A DNA stretch of 64,000 nucleotides. Source: Paracnuella aquatica (GTDB taxonomy: Bacteria; Bacteroidota; Bacteroidia; Chitinophagales; Chitinophagaceae). Below, in pieces: positions 25,352-33,968 of this stretch. Position 1 is the stretch's first letter. The number at the start of each line of letters is the position of its first letter. Location: NCBI RefSeq assembly GCF_003332885.2, contig NZ_QOWJ01000003.1:124001-188000 (forward strand). Reading direction: 5' to 3'. The notes under the pieces were generated by a model. It saw only the letters and a list, made by a program, of their open reading frames with translations. It searched no databases and was not told where the DNA came from. The position numbers and the translations under genes were made by a program.

Positions 25352-25984
25352 ATGAAAAAGATCTTTCTTGCCATCGTGTTTTTGGGAGCATGTGTTTTGT
25401 TTTCTGTAACTGCTTCGGCCCAGCGTGAAGCTTCATCCGACGCAAAAGTTTTGGACGGTACCACCGCTTTGTTTGATGCAAAAAACTTTGTGAACGGCGA
25501 AGGCTTTGGTAACAGCGGCGTGCCGGTGGATATTACCAACATCGGCGCCAAAGTGCAAAAAACATTTTCAAAAAACTTCGGTACCAGAGATGCGGTGCGG
25601 TGGTCACAACTGGCCAAAAACATTTACCTCGCACAGTTCGACCTTGATGGCCGCAAAACCAATGCGGTATTTGCCAACAACGGCTTTATGGTGTATGCCG
25701 TTACTTATGGTGTGGCAAAAGATGCACCCAAAGAAGTGCGCAGCCTGCTCCGGTCTTTTTACCCCGAGCATGAAATGGGCGCCACCTTCCAAGTGCGCTA
25801 CCGCGGCGCTACGTATGATAACGCATGGGCCGATCGGGTTGCATGGATTGTGAACCTGGAAAGTGAAGACAACATCGTGATAGCCCGCGTGGTAGATGGT
25901 GCTGTGGATGAACTGGGCAAACTGGAGAAAAAAATGGAAACTAAGAAAGTGCGGAAAGGTAAAGTGATCATTCCAAAACAATAA
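25352..25984 (+). CDS. Exported protein, 210 aa, function unknown
   Basis: A secreted or periplasmic protein of 210 aa with a signal peptide (IFLAIVFLGACVLFSVTASAQ). The mature part has several strands with alternating hydrophobic residues (NIYLAQFDLDGRKTNAVFANNGFMVYAVTYG), a helix (KEVRSLLRSFYPEHEM), ATFQVRYRGATYDNAW, then a basic tail (KKMETKKVRKGKVIIPKQ). The arrangement of a small alpha/beta unit is reminiscent of the PepSY-like/DUF2874 exported proteins, but I do not regard the match as firm. A bidirectional terminator lies 178 nt downstream. It has its own promoter region and no operon partner. Confidence 0.6.
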   Translation: MKKIFLAIVFLGACVLFSVTASAQREASSDAKVLDGTTALFDAKNFVNGEGFGNSGVPVDITNIGAKVQKTFSKNFGTRDAVRWSQLAKNIYLAQFDLDGRKTNAVFANNGFMVYAVTYGVAKDAPKEVRSLLRSFYPEHEMGATFQVRYRGATYDNAWADRVAWIVNLESEDNIVIARVVDGAVDELGKLEKKMETKKVRKGKVIIPKQ

Positions 25985-26161
25985 GCCGGATCTATTATGG
26001 CTGAATCATTTCAAATCATTCGCTTTTTTGAGGCAGAGGTTTATAACTCAGATCAGCACATGGCCCTGGCAGTTTCCTGTTGGGGCCTTTTGTTTTTATG
26101 TGTTGTTTTTGAATAGAATTGAGCGGTTCATTTTTTAATGAATTTGCTATCTGTTATAAAC

Positions 26162-26196
26162 AAAACACCCGGTGCTGTGAAAGCACCGGGTGTTTT
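26162..26196. terminator. Bidirectional terminator between convergent genes
   Basis: AAAACACCCGGTGCT pairs with AGCACCGGGTGTTTT around GTGAA, a 15-bp stem with A and T tails. It separates the exported-protein gene (+) from the MoxR-type ATPase gene (-). Confidence 0.92.
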
Positions 26197-26212
26197 TTTG
26201 TAGCAAAAAATT

Positions 26213-27745
26213 TTATCTAAAATCCTCGTCTTCTTCATCGTCATCAAATGCCGATGTTTGAATGTTGAGCATGCTGCCCATCAGGTCTTTAAACTCCACC
26301 GATGTTTCAAAGATCTTTTTCGACAGGAGTGAGTAAGAAGCAAGTCCGTGCAGCACAAATTCCATCAGCAATGCAGCCTCTGTTTCATTGGCATGCGGGA
26401 AGGTTTTTTTTACCAATCCATGCAATCCATCCACCGAGTACAACTGGTTTATTTTATCGCGGTCCTTTAGCCCAAACGATAAATTCAGCGCATTGCCTTT
26501 GTCAAACCAGGATGTAATGGCTTTATACGGATTGTCCACGACCTGCGGGCTTTCGCCTTTGCGTGGTGCACGTTTTTTCAACGTTTCGGGGTTGGGGAAA
26601 TACTGCACAAACTGGCTACGAATGGACTTATCCAAAAGGTTCATTGCAACCTGGAATGGGCCTTCCTGTTCGCCTTCATACACCAATTCGATCTTGCCCG
26701 TAATGGCTGGAATAATGCCGATCAGGTCGGCAATCCAAACCTGTGTGTTTTTTTCTTTATTTAAAATAGTACGGCGTTCTGCGGAGCTCACTGCATTTTC
26801 AAACGCAGCGATGGTGAGGCGTGCACTCACACCGCTTTTTTTGTCTACAAACTCGGAGCCGCGGGCCTCAAATGCCACTTGTTCTATCAGGCGTTTTACC
26901 AGGTCGCTGATGGCAACTTTTTCTTTTTGTTCTGCTGCCAAATCTGCTTCCTGCTCGGTAATGGCCAGTGCCGTTTCCAACGATTTTGGATAGTGCGTCA
27001 GGATCTGGCTTTCAATGCGGTCTTTAAGCGGCGTAACAATCGAGCCGCGGTTGGTGTAGTCTTCGGGGTTTGCCGTAAATACAAACAGGATATCGAGTGG
27101 CAAGCGCAGTTTAAAACCACGGATCTGCACATCGCCTTCTTCCAGTATGTTGAACAAACCAACCTGAATGCGTGCCTGCAAATCGGGCAACTCGTTGATC
27201 ACAAAAATAGAGCGGTTGCTTTTTGGAATGATGCCATAATGGATCACCCGTTCGTCTGCAAAACTTAGCCGCAGATTGGCCGCTTTAATGGGGTCCACAT
27301 CGCCAATAAGGTCGGCAACGCTAACATCCGGCGTGGCCAGTTTTTCGCCGTAGCGCTGGCTGCGGTGTATCCATTCAATGGGTGTATCGTCACCTTTTTC
27401 GCGAATTAGATCTTTTGCAAATTTTGAGATAGGATTGAGCGGGTCGTCGTTGATTTCGGAGCCTGAAACCACCGGCACCAGTTCATCGAGCAGGCCCGTC
27501 ATTTGCCGCGCCATGCGGGTTTTGGCCTGTCCGCGCAACCCTAAAAAAAGAATATTGTGTTTGCTTAAAAGTGCCCGTTCCACATCTGGAATTACCGTGT
27601 CTTCGTAGCCCATGATGCCGGTAAAAGTTTCTTCGCCTTCCTGCAGCCGGCGCAGCAGGTTTTGCCGTATTTCTTCTTTAATGCTTTTGGGTTGATACCC
27701 TACTTCTTTCAGCTCGCCAAGTGTGTTGATGTGCTTATGGTTCAT
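26213..27745 (-). CDS. MoxR/magnesium-chelatase-type AAA+ ATPase
   Basis: A 510-aa AAA+ protein. The Walker A motif is GLRGQAKT (residues 69-76), in the degenerate G-x-R-G-x-A/G-K-T form of the MoxR/ChlI group; Walker B is in the segment RSIFVINELPDL; the sensor region is LDILFVFTANPEDYTNRG. A long C-terminal part includes RGSEFVDKKSGVSARLTIAAFENAV. Such ATPases act with a von Willebrand A protein, usually as a chaperone that remodels or inserts cofactors into targets. The partner vWA gene lies directly upstream on the same strand. It is not the chlorophyll enzyme; no tetrapyrrole genes are near. Annotation as magnesium chelatase would be misleading. Confidence 0.9.
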   Translation of the reverse strand: MNHKHINTLGELKEVGYQPKSIKEEIRQNLLRRLQEGEETFTGIMGYEDTVIPDVERALLSKHNILFLGLRGQAKTRMARQMTGLLDELVPVVSGSEINDDPLNPISKFAKDLIREKGDDTPIEWIHRSQRYGEKLATPDVSVADLIGDVDPIKAANLRLSFADERVIHYGIIPKSNRSIFVINELPDLQARIQVGLFNILEEGDVQIRGFKLRLPLDILFVFTANPEDYTNRGSIVTPLKDRIESQILTHYPKSLETALAITEQEADLAAEQKEKVAISDLVKRLIEQVAFEARGSEFVDKKSGVSARLTIAAFENAVSSAERRTILNKEKNTQVWIADLIGIIPAITGKIELVYEGEQEGPFQVAMNLLDKSIRSQFVQYFPNPETLKKRAPRKGESPQVVDNPYKAITSWFDKGNALNLSFGLKDRDKINQLYSVDGLHGLVKKTFPHANETEAALLMEFVLHGLASYSLLSKKIFETSVEFKDLMGSMLNIQTSAFDDDEEDEDFR

Positions 27746-27769
27746 GAATATTTGCTGTTGTTTTTATTG

Positions 27770-27850
27770 GAACCACAAAGGCATAAGCAACGAAGGAGCA
27801 CTAAGAAAATATCTTTGTGTGTCTTCGGTCCTTTGTGTCCTCGTGGTTCT
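27770..27850. repeat. Imperfect inverted repeat of the AACCAC-AAG family
   Basis: Left arm GAACCACAAAGGCATAAGC (27770-27788), right arm GTCCTTTGTGTCCTCGTGGT (about 27829-27848). A related copy is at 29109-29153. It fills the gap between the ATPase and the vWA gene. Confidence 0.7.
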
Positions 27851-27853
27851 ATT

Positions 27854-28948
27854 TCAATACACGGTTTTTCGTTTACCGCTTTCAAAGTCTTTAAAAATAA
27901 ATGCGCCCAGTTTATCCAGCGATGCAAAGAATGCCTTGCCATTATTTGTTTCGGTAAACTCCTGTACAAATCGCTGCAGGTACGGGTCGGTGGCAATCAT
28001 AAAAGTGGTGATGGGTATCTTCAGCTTTTTGCATTGCGCCGCCAAGTTCAGGCAACGTGAGGTGATCTTACGGTCAAGCCCAAACGAATTTTTATAATAG
28101 CGTTTGCCTACTTTCAAACAGGTGGGTTTGCCATCGGTGATCATAAAGATCTGTTTATTCGGGTTTTTGCGCCGCCGCAAAATATCCATTGCCAGCTCAA
28201 GCCCGGCCACCGTGTTGGTATGATATGGACCCACCTGCAAATAGGGCAGGTCTTTGATCTCCACAGGCCATGCATCGTTGCCAAACACCACAATGTCCAG
28301 CGTGTCTTTAGGATATTTGGTGGTGATCAGTTCGCTGAGTGCCATCGCCACCTTTTTAGCCGGCGTGATGCGGTCTTCGCCATACAGAATCATGGAGTGC
28401 GAAATGTCGATCATCAGCACGGTGGAAGTTTGTGCTTTAAAATCGGTTTCTCGGATCTGCAGGTCGTCTTCCTGCATCGAAAACTGCTCCAGCCCGTGGT
28501 TGATCTGCGCATTGCGGATTGATTCGGTAAAGTCGATCTGCTCCAGCATGTCGCCAAACTGGAACGGCCTCGTGTCCGGGCTGATTTCGTCGCCCTGGCC
28601 CGGTTTGAACGTTTGATGTTCGCCGCTTTTTGTTTTTTTGAGTTTGCCAAAGATCTCTTCCAGGCTGCGTTTGCGAATGCCTTGTTCGGTCTTGGGGGTG
28701 ATCTTTATTTCACCCTTCTGGTTGTCTTCGGTAATGAATCCTTTTTGTTTTAGATCGTCAATAAAATCGCCCATACCGTATTGGTCATCCGTCAGTTCGT
28801 ACTGACGGTCCAGTTGGTTCAGCCATTGCAGGGCTTCGCCCACATCGCCGTTGGTATAGGTAAGCAATTGCATAAATAGGTCGAGCAACTGCTCAAATTT
28901 GCTTTTGCCTTCTGCGGGGTCAAACCGCGAAAAATGAAATCCACGCAT
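27854..28948 (-). CDS. von Willebrand factor A domain protein, partner of the MoxR-type ATPase
   Basis: A 364-aa protein from the ATG at 28948; the open frame extends to 29116 but that part covers repeats. The N-terminal half is helical and acidic (about residues 1-165, KSKFEQLLDLFMQLL and YGMGDFIDDLKQKGF). The vWA domain follows with an intact metal-ion-dependent adhesion site: Asp181-x-Ser183-x-Ser185 (MIDISHSM), then the later conserved Thr and Asp (MITDGKPT). Such proteins pair with MoxR/ChlI-type ATPases. The ATPase gene is next on the same strand, separated by a repeat of about 80 bp. The pair is probably a chaperone complex with an unknown client. Confidence 0.9.
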   Translation of the reverse strand: MRGFHFSRFDPAEGKSKFEQLLDLFMQLLTYTNGDVGEALQWLNQLDRQYELTDDQYGMGDFIDDLKQKGFITEDNQKGEIKITPKTEQGIRKRSLEEIFGKLKKTKSGEHQTFKPGQGDEISPDTRPFQFGDMLEQIDFTESIRNAQINHGLEQFSMQEDDLQIRETDFKAQTSTVLMIDISHSMILYGEDRITPAKKVAMALSELITTKYPKDTLDIVVFGNDAWPVEIKDLPYLQVGPYHTNTVAGLELAMDILRRRKNPNKQIFMITDGKPTCLKVGKRYYKNSFGLDRKITSRCLNLAAQCKKLKIPITTFMIATDPYLQRFVQEFTETNNGKAFFASLDKLGAFIFKDFESGKRKTVY

Positions 28949-29108
28949 CACAAGTGTTTTATCGGGGCAGGCAGTTATCGCGTCGTGTTCTGTGGCATTG
29001 TGCCGGCCCTTTCGGTTTTCGCCACTCAATTTACAATAAGTACGCCTTCTTTGTTCAACAGCAGGATTTGGCGGTGGTAATGTTTTGCAAAGCTTGGCGG
29101 GGCGGGGT

Positions 29109-29153
29109 TGAACCACGAAGACACGAAGGAGCGGAGGAACACAAAGGAGGAGC
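29109..29153. repeat. AACCAC-AAG repeat, second copy
   Basis: TGAACCACGAAGACACGAAGG followed by a related ACACAAAGGAGG stretch, resembling the repeat at 27770-27850. It lies upstream of the vWA start. Confidence 0.55.
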
Positions 29154-29251
29154 GGGATGGGATTAGCGGCAGGTTAGAGGGGGAGTAAAAAGGCGAAAAT
29201 GGAAAGGCAAAATGGGTTTTGGCCACGTCAGGATTTTTGCTTTTTCGGTAA

Positions 29252-29375
29252 CTGTCATGCCGAACTTGTTTCGGCATCTCCTGCCACATTAGAAGCTGTG
29301 GCCAAAAAACTGATTGCTGTTGTTTTTAAAATTTCTCAATATAAAGGGGATGCCGAAACAAGTTCGGCATGACAG
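29252..29375. repeat. Dispersed palindromic repeat, inverted pair
   Basis: A copy of the GTCATGCCGAACTTGTTTCG palindrome at 29252-29281 and a near-exact inverted copy (ATGCCGAAACAAGTTCGGCA) at 29349-29375, with 67 bp between. Each unit is itself palindromic. The same sequence occurs at 11410-11437. Confidence 0.85.
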
Positions 29376-29450
29376 AGCGAGTTAGTTTGCAATTTCTTTC
29401 GTTGAAAAAAAGCAATCTTGCTTGACACGCAATAAACCTTTGGCACACCC

Positions 29451-29786
29451 TCATTTTTGTTCGCCCAAACTCTTAATGATTTGTTTGATTGTCTTATCGT
29501 CCAGACTATCCAGTTCAGATTTATCGTAAATCGTAAGGAGGTAAACATCTTGCTCTGGTGTTACTACATAGGTGATCACCCGGGCTCCGCCGCTTTTGCC
29601 CTTGCCTTTACTTTTAATCGCTACGCGGATTTTGTAGGTGTCGGCGCCAAGCGGCGTTCCGGTTTCTGGGGCAACGCTGAGGATTGCCGCAAGGTCCTGA
29701 AGTTCTTGTCGGAGGGAAGAATACTTTTTAATCAGCCGTTTAGCTTCCTTTTTGAACTTTTCAGTGGGGATAACACTAAAGCTCAT
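29451..29786 (-). CDS. RelE/ParE-type toxin of a type II toxin-antitoxin pair
   Basis: A 111-aa protein with the RelE/ParE toxin build: an N-terminal amphipathic helix pair (FKKEAKRLIKKYSSLRQEL), then beta-strands YKIRVAIKSKGKGKSGGARVIT and DVYLLTIYDKSELDSL, and a C-terminal helix. The basic strands are those that contact the ribosome or gyrase in the family. Members of this kind are usually RNases or gyrase inhibitors; which one cannot be told here. The gene overlaps the end of the preceding antitoxin gene by 11 nt, the usual antitoxin-first arrangement. It lies outside the integrase island, close to dispersed repeats. Confidence 0.85.
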   Translation of the reverse strand: MSFSVIPTEKFKKEAKRLIKKYSSLRQELQDLAAILSVAPETGTPLGADTYKIRVAIKSKGKGKSGGARVITYVVTPEQDVYLLTIYDKSELDSLDDKTIKQIIKSLGEQK

Positions 29787-29997
29787 TGAGGAACTCGTTT
29801 AGGTCCTGCTTCCTGGCTTTCGTCTTACGCATGGCCGCAACCTGGTCATGTGCTTCCTGCAGATCCGAACGGAGTTTAAGTGCCTGTTCGTATTTCTTGA
29901 GTTTGTTCAACACTTTGTTCCACTCGGAAAGGGGAAGTTGCACTGCCTGAGGATTGCCGTTTATGTCGCTAACGTATTGCACTGGAATCTTCATCAT
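29776..29997 (-). CDS. Antitoxin of the RelE/ParE-type pair
   Basis: A 73-aa protein, possibly starting one codon later (MKIPVQY). It begins with a short beta-strand region (VQYVSDINGNPQAVQLPLSEW) then two charged helices (KLKKYEQALKLRSDLQEAHDQVAAMRKTKARKQD, here in part) and ends LNEFLNEL. This resembles the N-terminal dimerisation/DNA-binding plus C-terminal toxin-wrapping plan of small antitoxins. It is encoded upstream of and overlaps the toxin gene by 11 nt. Antitoxins of this kind normally repress the pair's own promoter. Confidence 0.8.
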   Translation of the reverse strand: MMKIPVQYVSDINGNPQAVQLPLSEWNKVLNKLKKYEQALKLRSDLQEAHDQVAAMRKTKARKQDLNEFLNEL

Positions 29998-30063
29998 TCA
30001 AATTTAATCAAATTCATGAACGTTAGTTTTTGCGCTATTGCGTTCAACAGCCAATACGTAGAC

Positions 30064-30097
30064 AAAAAAAGGCAGGCCTATCAAGACCTGCCTTTTG
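30064..30097 (-). terminator. Terminator after the DUF2723 gene
   Basis: AAAAGGCAGG pairs with CCTGCCTTTT around a loop of about 10 nt, with a T tract on the minus strand. It lies just past the stop of the gene ending at 30118. Confidence 0.8.
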
Positions 30098-30117
30098 TAA
30101 ACTATCATTTAAAAAAA

Positions 30118-33100
30118 TTACCTGTTGGTGCTGTCGGCCGGGGCCGGGGCAGCGCCTTCCGGAAATTCATTTACCGGTTGCTTTTGCTCATAGCTTTTCA
30201 CCAGCGTTTCAAACACCTGTGTCATCAGGTCGTTGATCAGCGCTTCCTGCTCCATGGAGCGGAACATGCTGTCGCCTTCCTGCTTCAGGTAATCGTAGTA
30301 AGCCTTCTGGTCCTTCAGGTCCTTGCTGATGGCGGCTTTCAGCTTATTGGCCAACTCGGTGTTGCCAGTTTTATAAGCAGCCTCCAGCATGATCATGCCG
30401 GTTTGGTTGTGCTGGTTGTACCGCGATGCCTGTGCATACGGCAGGTTCTGCGGATCAATCATTTTATCTGACTGCTGCAGCACTTTCAGCCCGTCTTCCT
30501 TGCGGCCAATATCAGCCAGGTTGCCCGCAGCTTCGGCGTAGGTAGCCCGCACCGAAAGCAGGTGGCGGCGGTTTTCCTCGTCGAAGTACACACCGGGCTT
30601 ATCGGCGCCGCCGGTTCGGAACTGCTCCATCACGGCTTTGTACATCACGTCCATGTTGTTGTCGCGGATGGCGGTGCCGCCCATGCGGGCTTCGCGGAGG
30701 GCTTTGTCAATCACCCAGTTTTGTTGCGGAAACCTGTTTTGCACCGGCACCAGGCGGTAGCTCAGGCCTTCCTTGCGCAGGTATTGGCCAAAGCCCAGCT
30801 CACCGTATGGGTTGGTAAAATAAATGGGACGGTTCCAGCCGGCCTGTGCATTGGAGGCAATGATGTTGAACACGATCAGGTCGGAGCGGGTAAGGTCGTT
30901 GCGGTTTTCAGGGATCTCAAATGCCATTTGTGCAAACGTGGTGTCGTTGGCATTGATCAGTCCCGATTTGCGCACCGCAGCTTCATCAACCGGTACAATA
31001 AAACGTTTTACGGGGAACGAGTTTACGTTGTCGCCCTGGCCCAGTACGTTTTTCATTACATCGTACAGGTCGTAAAAATTATCCTTGCTGCCTGCCTGCT
31101 GGTAACGCAGGTATTCGCGTTTGTGTCCTTCAATTTGCTCCGGCGTCCAGATCACGTCAATCGGGGCGCTTTCGTTTACCTTATAGCGCAGCTGGTTGAT
31201 GTACCAGTCGATGCCCAGCAACGAAGTGTTGATGATGCGGATATCGGGGCGGACGCCTTCCACTTCCTGTGCATACCAGAGCGGGTACGTGTCGTTATCA
31301 CCAAAGGTAAATACGATGGCATTGGGCGACAGTGCCTCCAGGTAGTTGCGGGCCATATCCGGCGCCAGTGTTTTCTGGCTGCGGTCGTGGTCGTCCCATT
31401 CCTGTTGGGCCATCAGCACCGGGGCAATCATACACAGCGCAAAAGCAATGATGGTAGCCAGGCGCAGGTTGGTGCCTTTGGATGCGGCCCGTGTAATGGC
31501 GATGGCAATGGCTGAAAACAGCACAAACAACACCGCTGCAATCACCGACGGCAGAAAAATGCCAGTGCCGTAAATGCCACTCAAAAGTGTAATGAGGAAG
31601 GTGATTGATGCACCACCCAACAGGGTTTGCTGCACCAGTTTTTCTTTAAACGAAAAACGGGCAAGATCCACAACGGCTACCACAGCCAGCCCAATCCAGA
31701 TGGCAAATGCATAGAACGAACCTACAAAAGCGTAGTCCCGTTCGCGTGGCTGGTTGCCCGCCTGGTTGAGGTACAGCACAATGGCGAGGCCGGTGAAGAA
31801 AAACAGCAGGAACGAAACGATCCAGTCTTTACGGTCGCGGAGAAAATGATAAATGCAACCCAGCACACCCAGGATGAATGGAATCATGTACAGCTTGTTG
31901 TTGGCCTTATTGGCTTTCAGGCTGTCGGGCATTTGGGCCTGGCTGCCCAGGCGCGGATTGTCGATGGCGCCAATACCGGTGATCCAGTTGCCATCGCGTT
32001 TGTTGCCAAAGCCCTGGATGTCGTTTTGTTTACCGGCAAAGTTCCACATAAAGTAGCGCCAGTACATAAAGCCCATCTGGTACGATACAAACCAGTTGAT
32101 GTTATCGGCGTAGGTGGGGTCTTCATACTTTGTTTGGCCGGTGTTGGGGTCCTGTGTGCGGCCCAGGTTCAGCCAGTCGGCATAAAAATCTTTGTGGCCC
32201 TGGTCGTTGCTGCGGTCCCAAACGCGAACAAACAATTGCTTGTCGCCGCTTTCATATTTGGGTTCCGAGTCTTTACCAATTTCAATGTATTTGTCCTTGC
32301 CCTTGGTGTATTTCATTTCGCCTTCATCGAAGTCGATGTAGCCGTCGCCGTTTTCATCCACATAATCGGCTTCGAAATGCGGACCATACAGCAGTGGCTG
32401 TGAGCCATACTGTTCGCGGCCCAGGTAGTACACCAAGCTCATGGGGTTGTCCACGTTGTTCATGTCGATGGCCGGGTTGGCCGCCGAACGCTGCATGGTG
32501 GTGATGTAGGTAGAGTAGCCCGCCATCAGGAACACAAAGCACCAAAGACCAAGGCGCAAAAAGCCGTAGCCGTTTTTGTTTGCGTAGCGCATGCCCAACC
32601 AAACGAGCACGCCCAGCAACACAAAGAAGAAGATAAAGCCCGAAAAGAACGGCAGGCCAAAACCATTTACCGCCCAGATATCGAACTTACCGGCCCACTT
32701 GATGGAGTATTGAATAGCCACAACCTGCACCACGCCGGTGATGAGGCAGCCGATGATGAATGCCCAGATGGCGCCGTTGCGGGTATAGTTATAGCGCTTG
32801 TAATAATAGATCATTACAATGGCCGGGATGGTGAGGAGGTTCAATAAGTGCACCCCAATGGAAAGGCCCATCATAAAGAAGATAAAGATGATCCAGCGGT
32901 CGGCGCGGGCCCGCAGCAGGGCGCTGTTGCCGGCCAGGTCGTCGGCACGTTCCCATTTAAGCATGGCCCAAAATACCAGCGCGGTAAAAAAGGAAGACAG
33001 CGCATACACTTCGCCTTCCACAGCCGAGTACCAAAATGAGTCAGAGAAAGTATAAGCCAATGCACCTACGGCACCTGCGGCCATGATGGTCCAGGTTTTG

Positions 33101-33444
33101 GTCATGTCGGGCTCATCGAGGTTGCCTACCACCAGTTTGCGGGCAAAGTGGGTGATGGTCCAGAACAGGAACAGGATGGTAAAAGAAGAAGCCAGTGCAC
33201 TCATCACGTTCACGGCTTTGGCGGCGGTCATGGGATCGTTGCCAAACAGCACAATGAACAGGCGGCCAATGAGTACAAACAGCGGTGCGCCGGGAGGGTG
33301 GGGCAGTTGCAGTTTGTAGGCCGAGGCGATGAATTCGCCGGTATCCCAAAAGGAACCCCGGGCTTCGGTAGTGAAGATGTACACCAACGAGGCAATAAGA
33401 AACACAACCCATCCGGTTATGTTGTTCACTTTTCTAAAGTTCAT
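30118..33444 (-). CDS. DUF2723 membrane glycosyltransferase-like protein (GT117 type)
   Basis: A 1108-aa protein starting at the ATG 33444. The N-terminal half is a polytopic DUF2723 domain: VYIFTTEARGSFWDTGEFIASAYKLQLPHPPGAPLF is its recognisable opening, with the conserved W-D-x-G-E-F/I and H-P-P-G-x-P motifs of the GT-C-like fold. The acidic residues in the first loop are probably catalytic, since related proteins transfer sugars from lipid carriers. Around residues 330-460 is an acidic loop (DENGDGYIDFDEGEMKY) resembling an EF-hand calcium site. The C-terminal region (about 850-1108) is soluble, with TPR-like helical repeats. Common in Bacteroidota; proposed to glycosylate proteins. Confidence 0.85.
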   Translation of the reverse strand: MNFRKVNNITGWVVFLIASLVYIFTTEARGSFWDTGEFIASAYKLQLPHPPGAPLFVLIGRLFIVLFGNDPMTAAKAVNVMSALASSFTILFLFWTITHFARKLVVGNLDEPDMTKTWTIMAAGAVGALAYTFSDSFWYSAVEGEVYALSSFFTALVFWAMLKWERADDLAGNSALLRARADRWIIFIFFMMGLSIGVHLLNLLTIPAIVMIYYYKRYNYTRNGAIWAFIIGCLITGVVQVVAIQYSIKWAGKFDIWAVNGFGLPFFSGFIFFFVLLGVLVWLGMRYANKNGYGFLRLGLWCFVFLMAGYSTYITTMQRSAANPAIDMNNVDNPMSLVYYLGREQYGSQPLLYGPHFEADYVDENGDGYIDFDEGEMKYTKGKDKYIEIGKDSEPKYESGDKQLFVRVWDRSNDQGHKDFYADWLNLGRTQDPNTGQTKYEDPTYADNINWFVSYQMGFMYWRYFMWNFAGKQNDIQGFGNKRDGNWITGIGAIDNPRLGSQAQMPDSLKANKANNKLYMIPFILGVLGCIYHFLRDRKDWIVSFLLFFFTGLAIVLYLNQAGNQPRERDYAFVGSFYAFAIWIGLAVVAVVDLARFSFKEKLVQQTLLGGASITFLITLLSGIYGTGIFLPSVIAAVLFVLFSAIAIAITRAASKGTNLRLATIIAFALCMIAPVLMAQQEWDDHDRSQKTLAPDMARNYLEALSPNAIVFTFGDNDTYPLWYAQEVEGVRPDIRIINTSLLGIDWYINQLRYKVNESAPIDVIWTPEQIEGHKREYLRYQQAGSKDNFYDLYDVMKNVLGQGDNVNSFPVKRFIVPVDEAAVRKSGLINANDTTFAQMAFEIPENRNDLTRSDLIVFNIIASNAQAGWNRPIYFTNPYGELGFGQYLRKEGLSYRLVPVQNRFPQQNWVIDKALREARMGGTAIRDNNMDVMYKAVMEQFRTGGADKPGVYFDEENRRHLLSVRATYAEAAGNLADIGRKEDGLKVLQQSDKMIDPQNLPYAQASRYNQHNQTGMIMLEAAYKTGNTELANKLKAAISKDLKDQKAYYDYLKQEGDSMFRSMEQEALINDLMTQVFETLVKSYEQKQPVNEFPEGAAPAPADSTNR

Positions 33445-33485
33445 ACTGGTGGTAATAATTTTAAACGCCTGCAATCAGGGCGGGG

Positions 33486-33493
33486 CAAAAATA
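33486..33493 (-). promoter_or_regulatory. Possible -7 box of the DUF2723 gene
   Basis: On the minus strand this reads TATTTTTG, which fits TAnnTTTG, 42 nt upstream of the start at 33444. No clear -33 box was seen. Confidence 0.4.
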
Positions 33494-33606
33494 GGGAAAA
33501 GCCGCACCCCTGCCCCCTTGAGCGGGAACTTAGGCCGAAGTTGCTTCTTTTGTACGGAAGTTTGTTTTTGCGGAGATGTTAAAAAATGCTGCACAGCGAT
33601 GCGGAG

Positions 33607-33631
33607 GTACAAGTGTGCGACGCAACAGGTG
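33607..33631. repeat. Dispersed intergenic repeat, copy 3 (core only)
   Basis: A 25-mer beginning GTACAAGTGTGCGACG and ending ACAGGTG, identical to 14853-14877. The flanking parts of copies 1 and 2 are missing here. The surrounding gap 33445-33968 (524 bp) has no gene; it also holds the hairpin at 33815. Confidence 0.7.
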
Positions 33632-33814
33632 GTGAGGGGAGTGGAAGAGGTGGGTAAATGATCTTTTAAGGAAGAAGGGTAGTGTTTATATAAGCGTAGG
33701 TCTATTTAATGCGTTGTGGCTTTGATAAATAGTGTCATGGGGCCTTATTTATCACATGGCTACTGTTTATACTTTTACTTTTTTGCTCCTGCAAAAAAGT
33801 AACAAAAAAGCAGG

Positions 33815-33844
33815 CCCGAAATCAAATGACAGCCTGATTTCGGG
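33815..33844. repeat. Hairpin in a gene-free region
   Basis: CCCGAAATCA pairs with TGATTTCGGG, a 10-bp stem around a 10-nt loop. It follows a TGCAAAAAAGTAACAAAAAA stretch. It might terminate transcripts on the minus strand (T-rich on that side), but it is about 125 nt past the SAM gene stop. Confidence 0.5.
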
Positions 33845-33968
33845 ATAACGCCTTGATTAAGCCGTGGTGGTACTGTGGTGAACGGCAGCAGATCATTGTT
33901 CAGCAATTACCTGTTGCCTCATAAGATTTAATGCCTTGATGCTTTATAAATAGTGGAGAAAATAATCC

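Noticed and set aside
25997..26116. Possible 39-aa small protein after the exported-protein gene
   Set aside because: A hydrophobic C-terminal end is present, but there is no second support such as conservation, terminator or clear start; too weak to list.
26213..28948. Magnesium chelatase for chlorophyll or cobalamin synthesis
   Set aside because: The ATPase and vWA genes have the MoxR/vWA form and no tetrapyrrole genes are nearby.
30562..31515. 317-codon frame on the + strand opposite the DUF2723 gene
   Set aside because: Antisense to a well-supported gene, repetitive His/Val composition typical of GC-skewed shadow frames.
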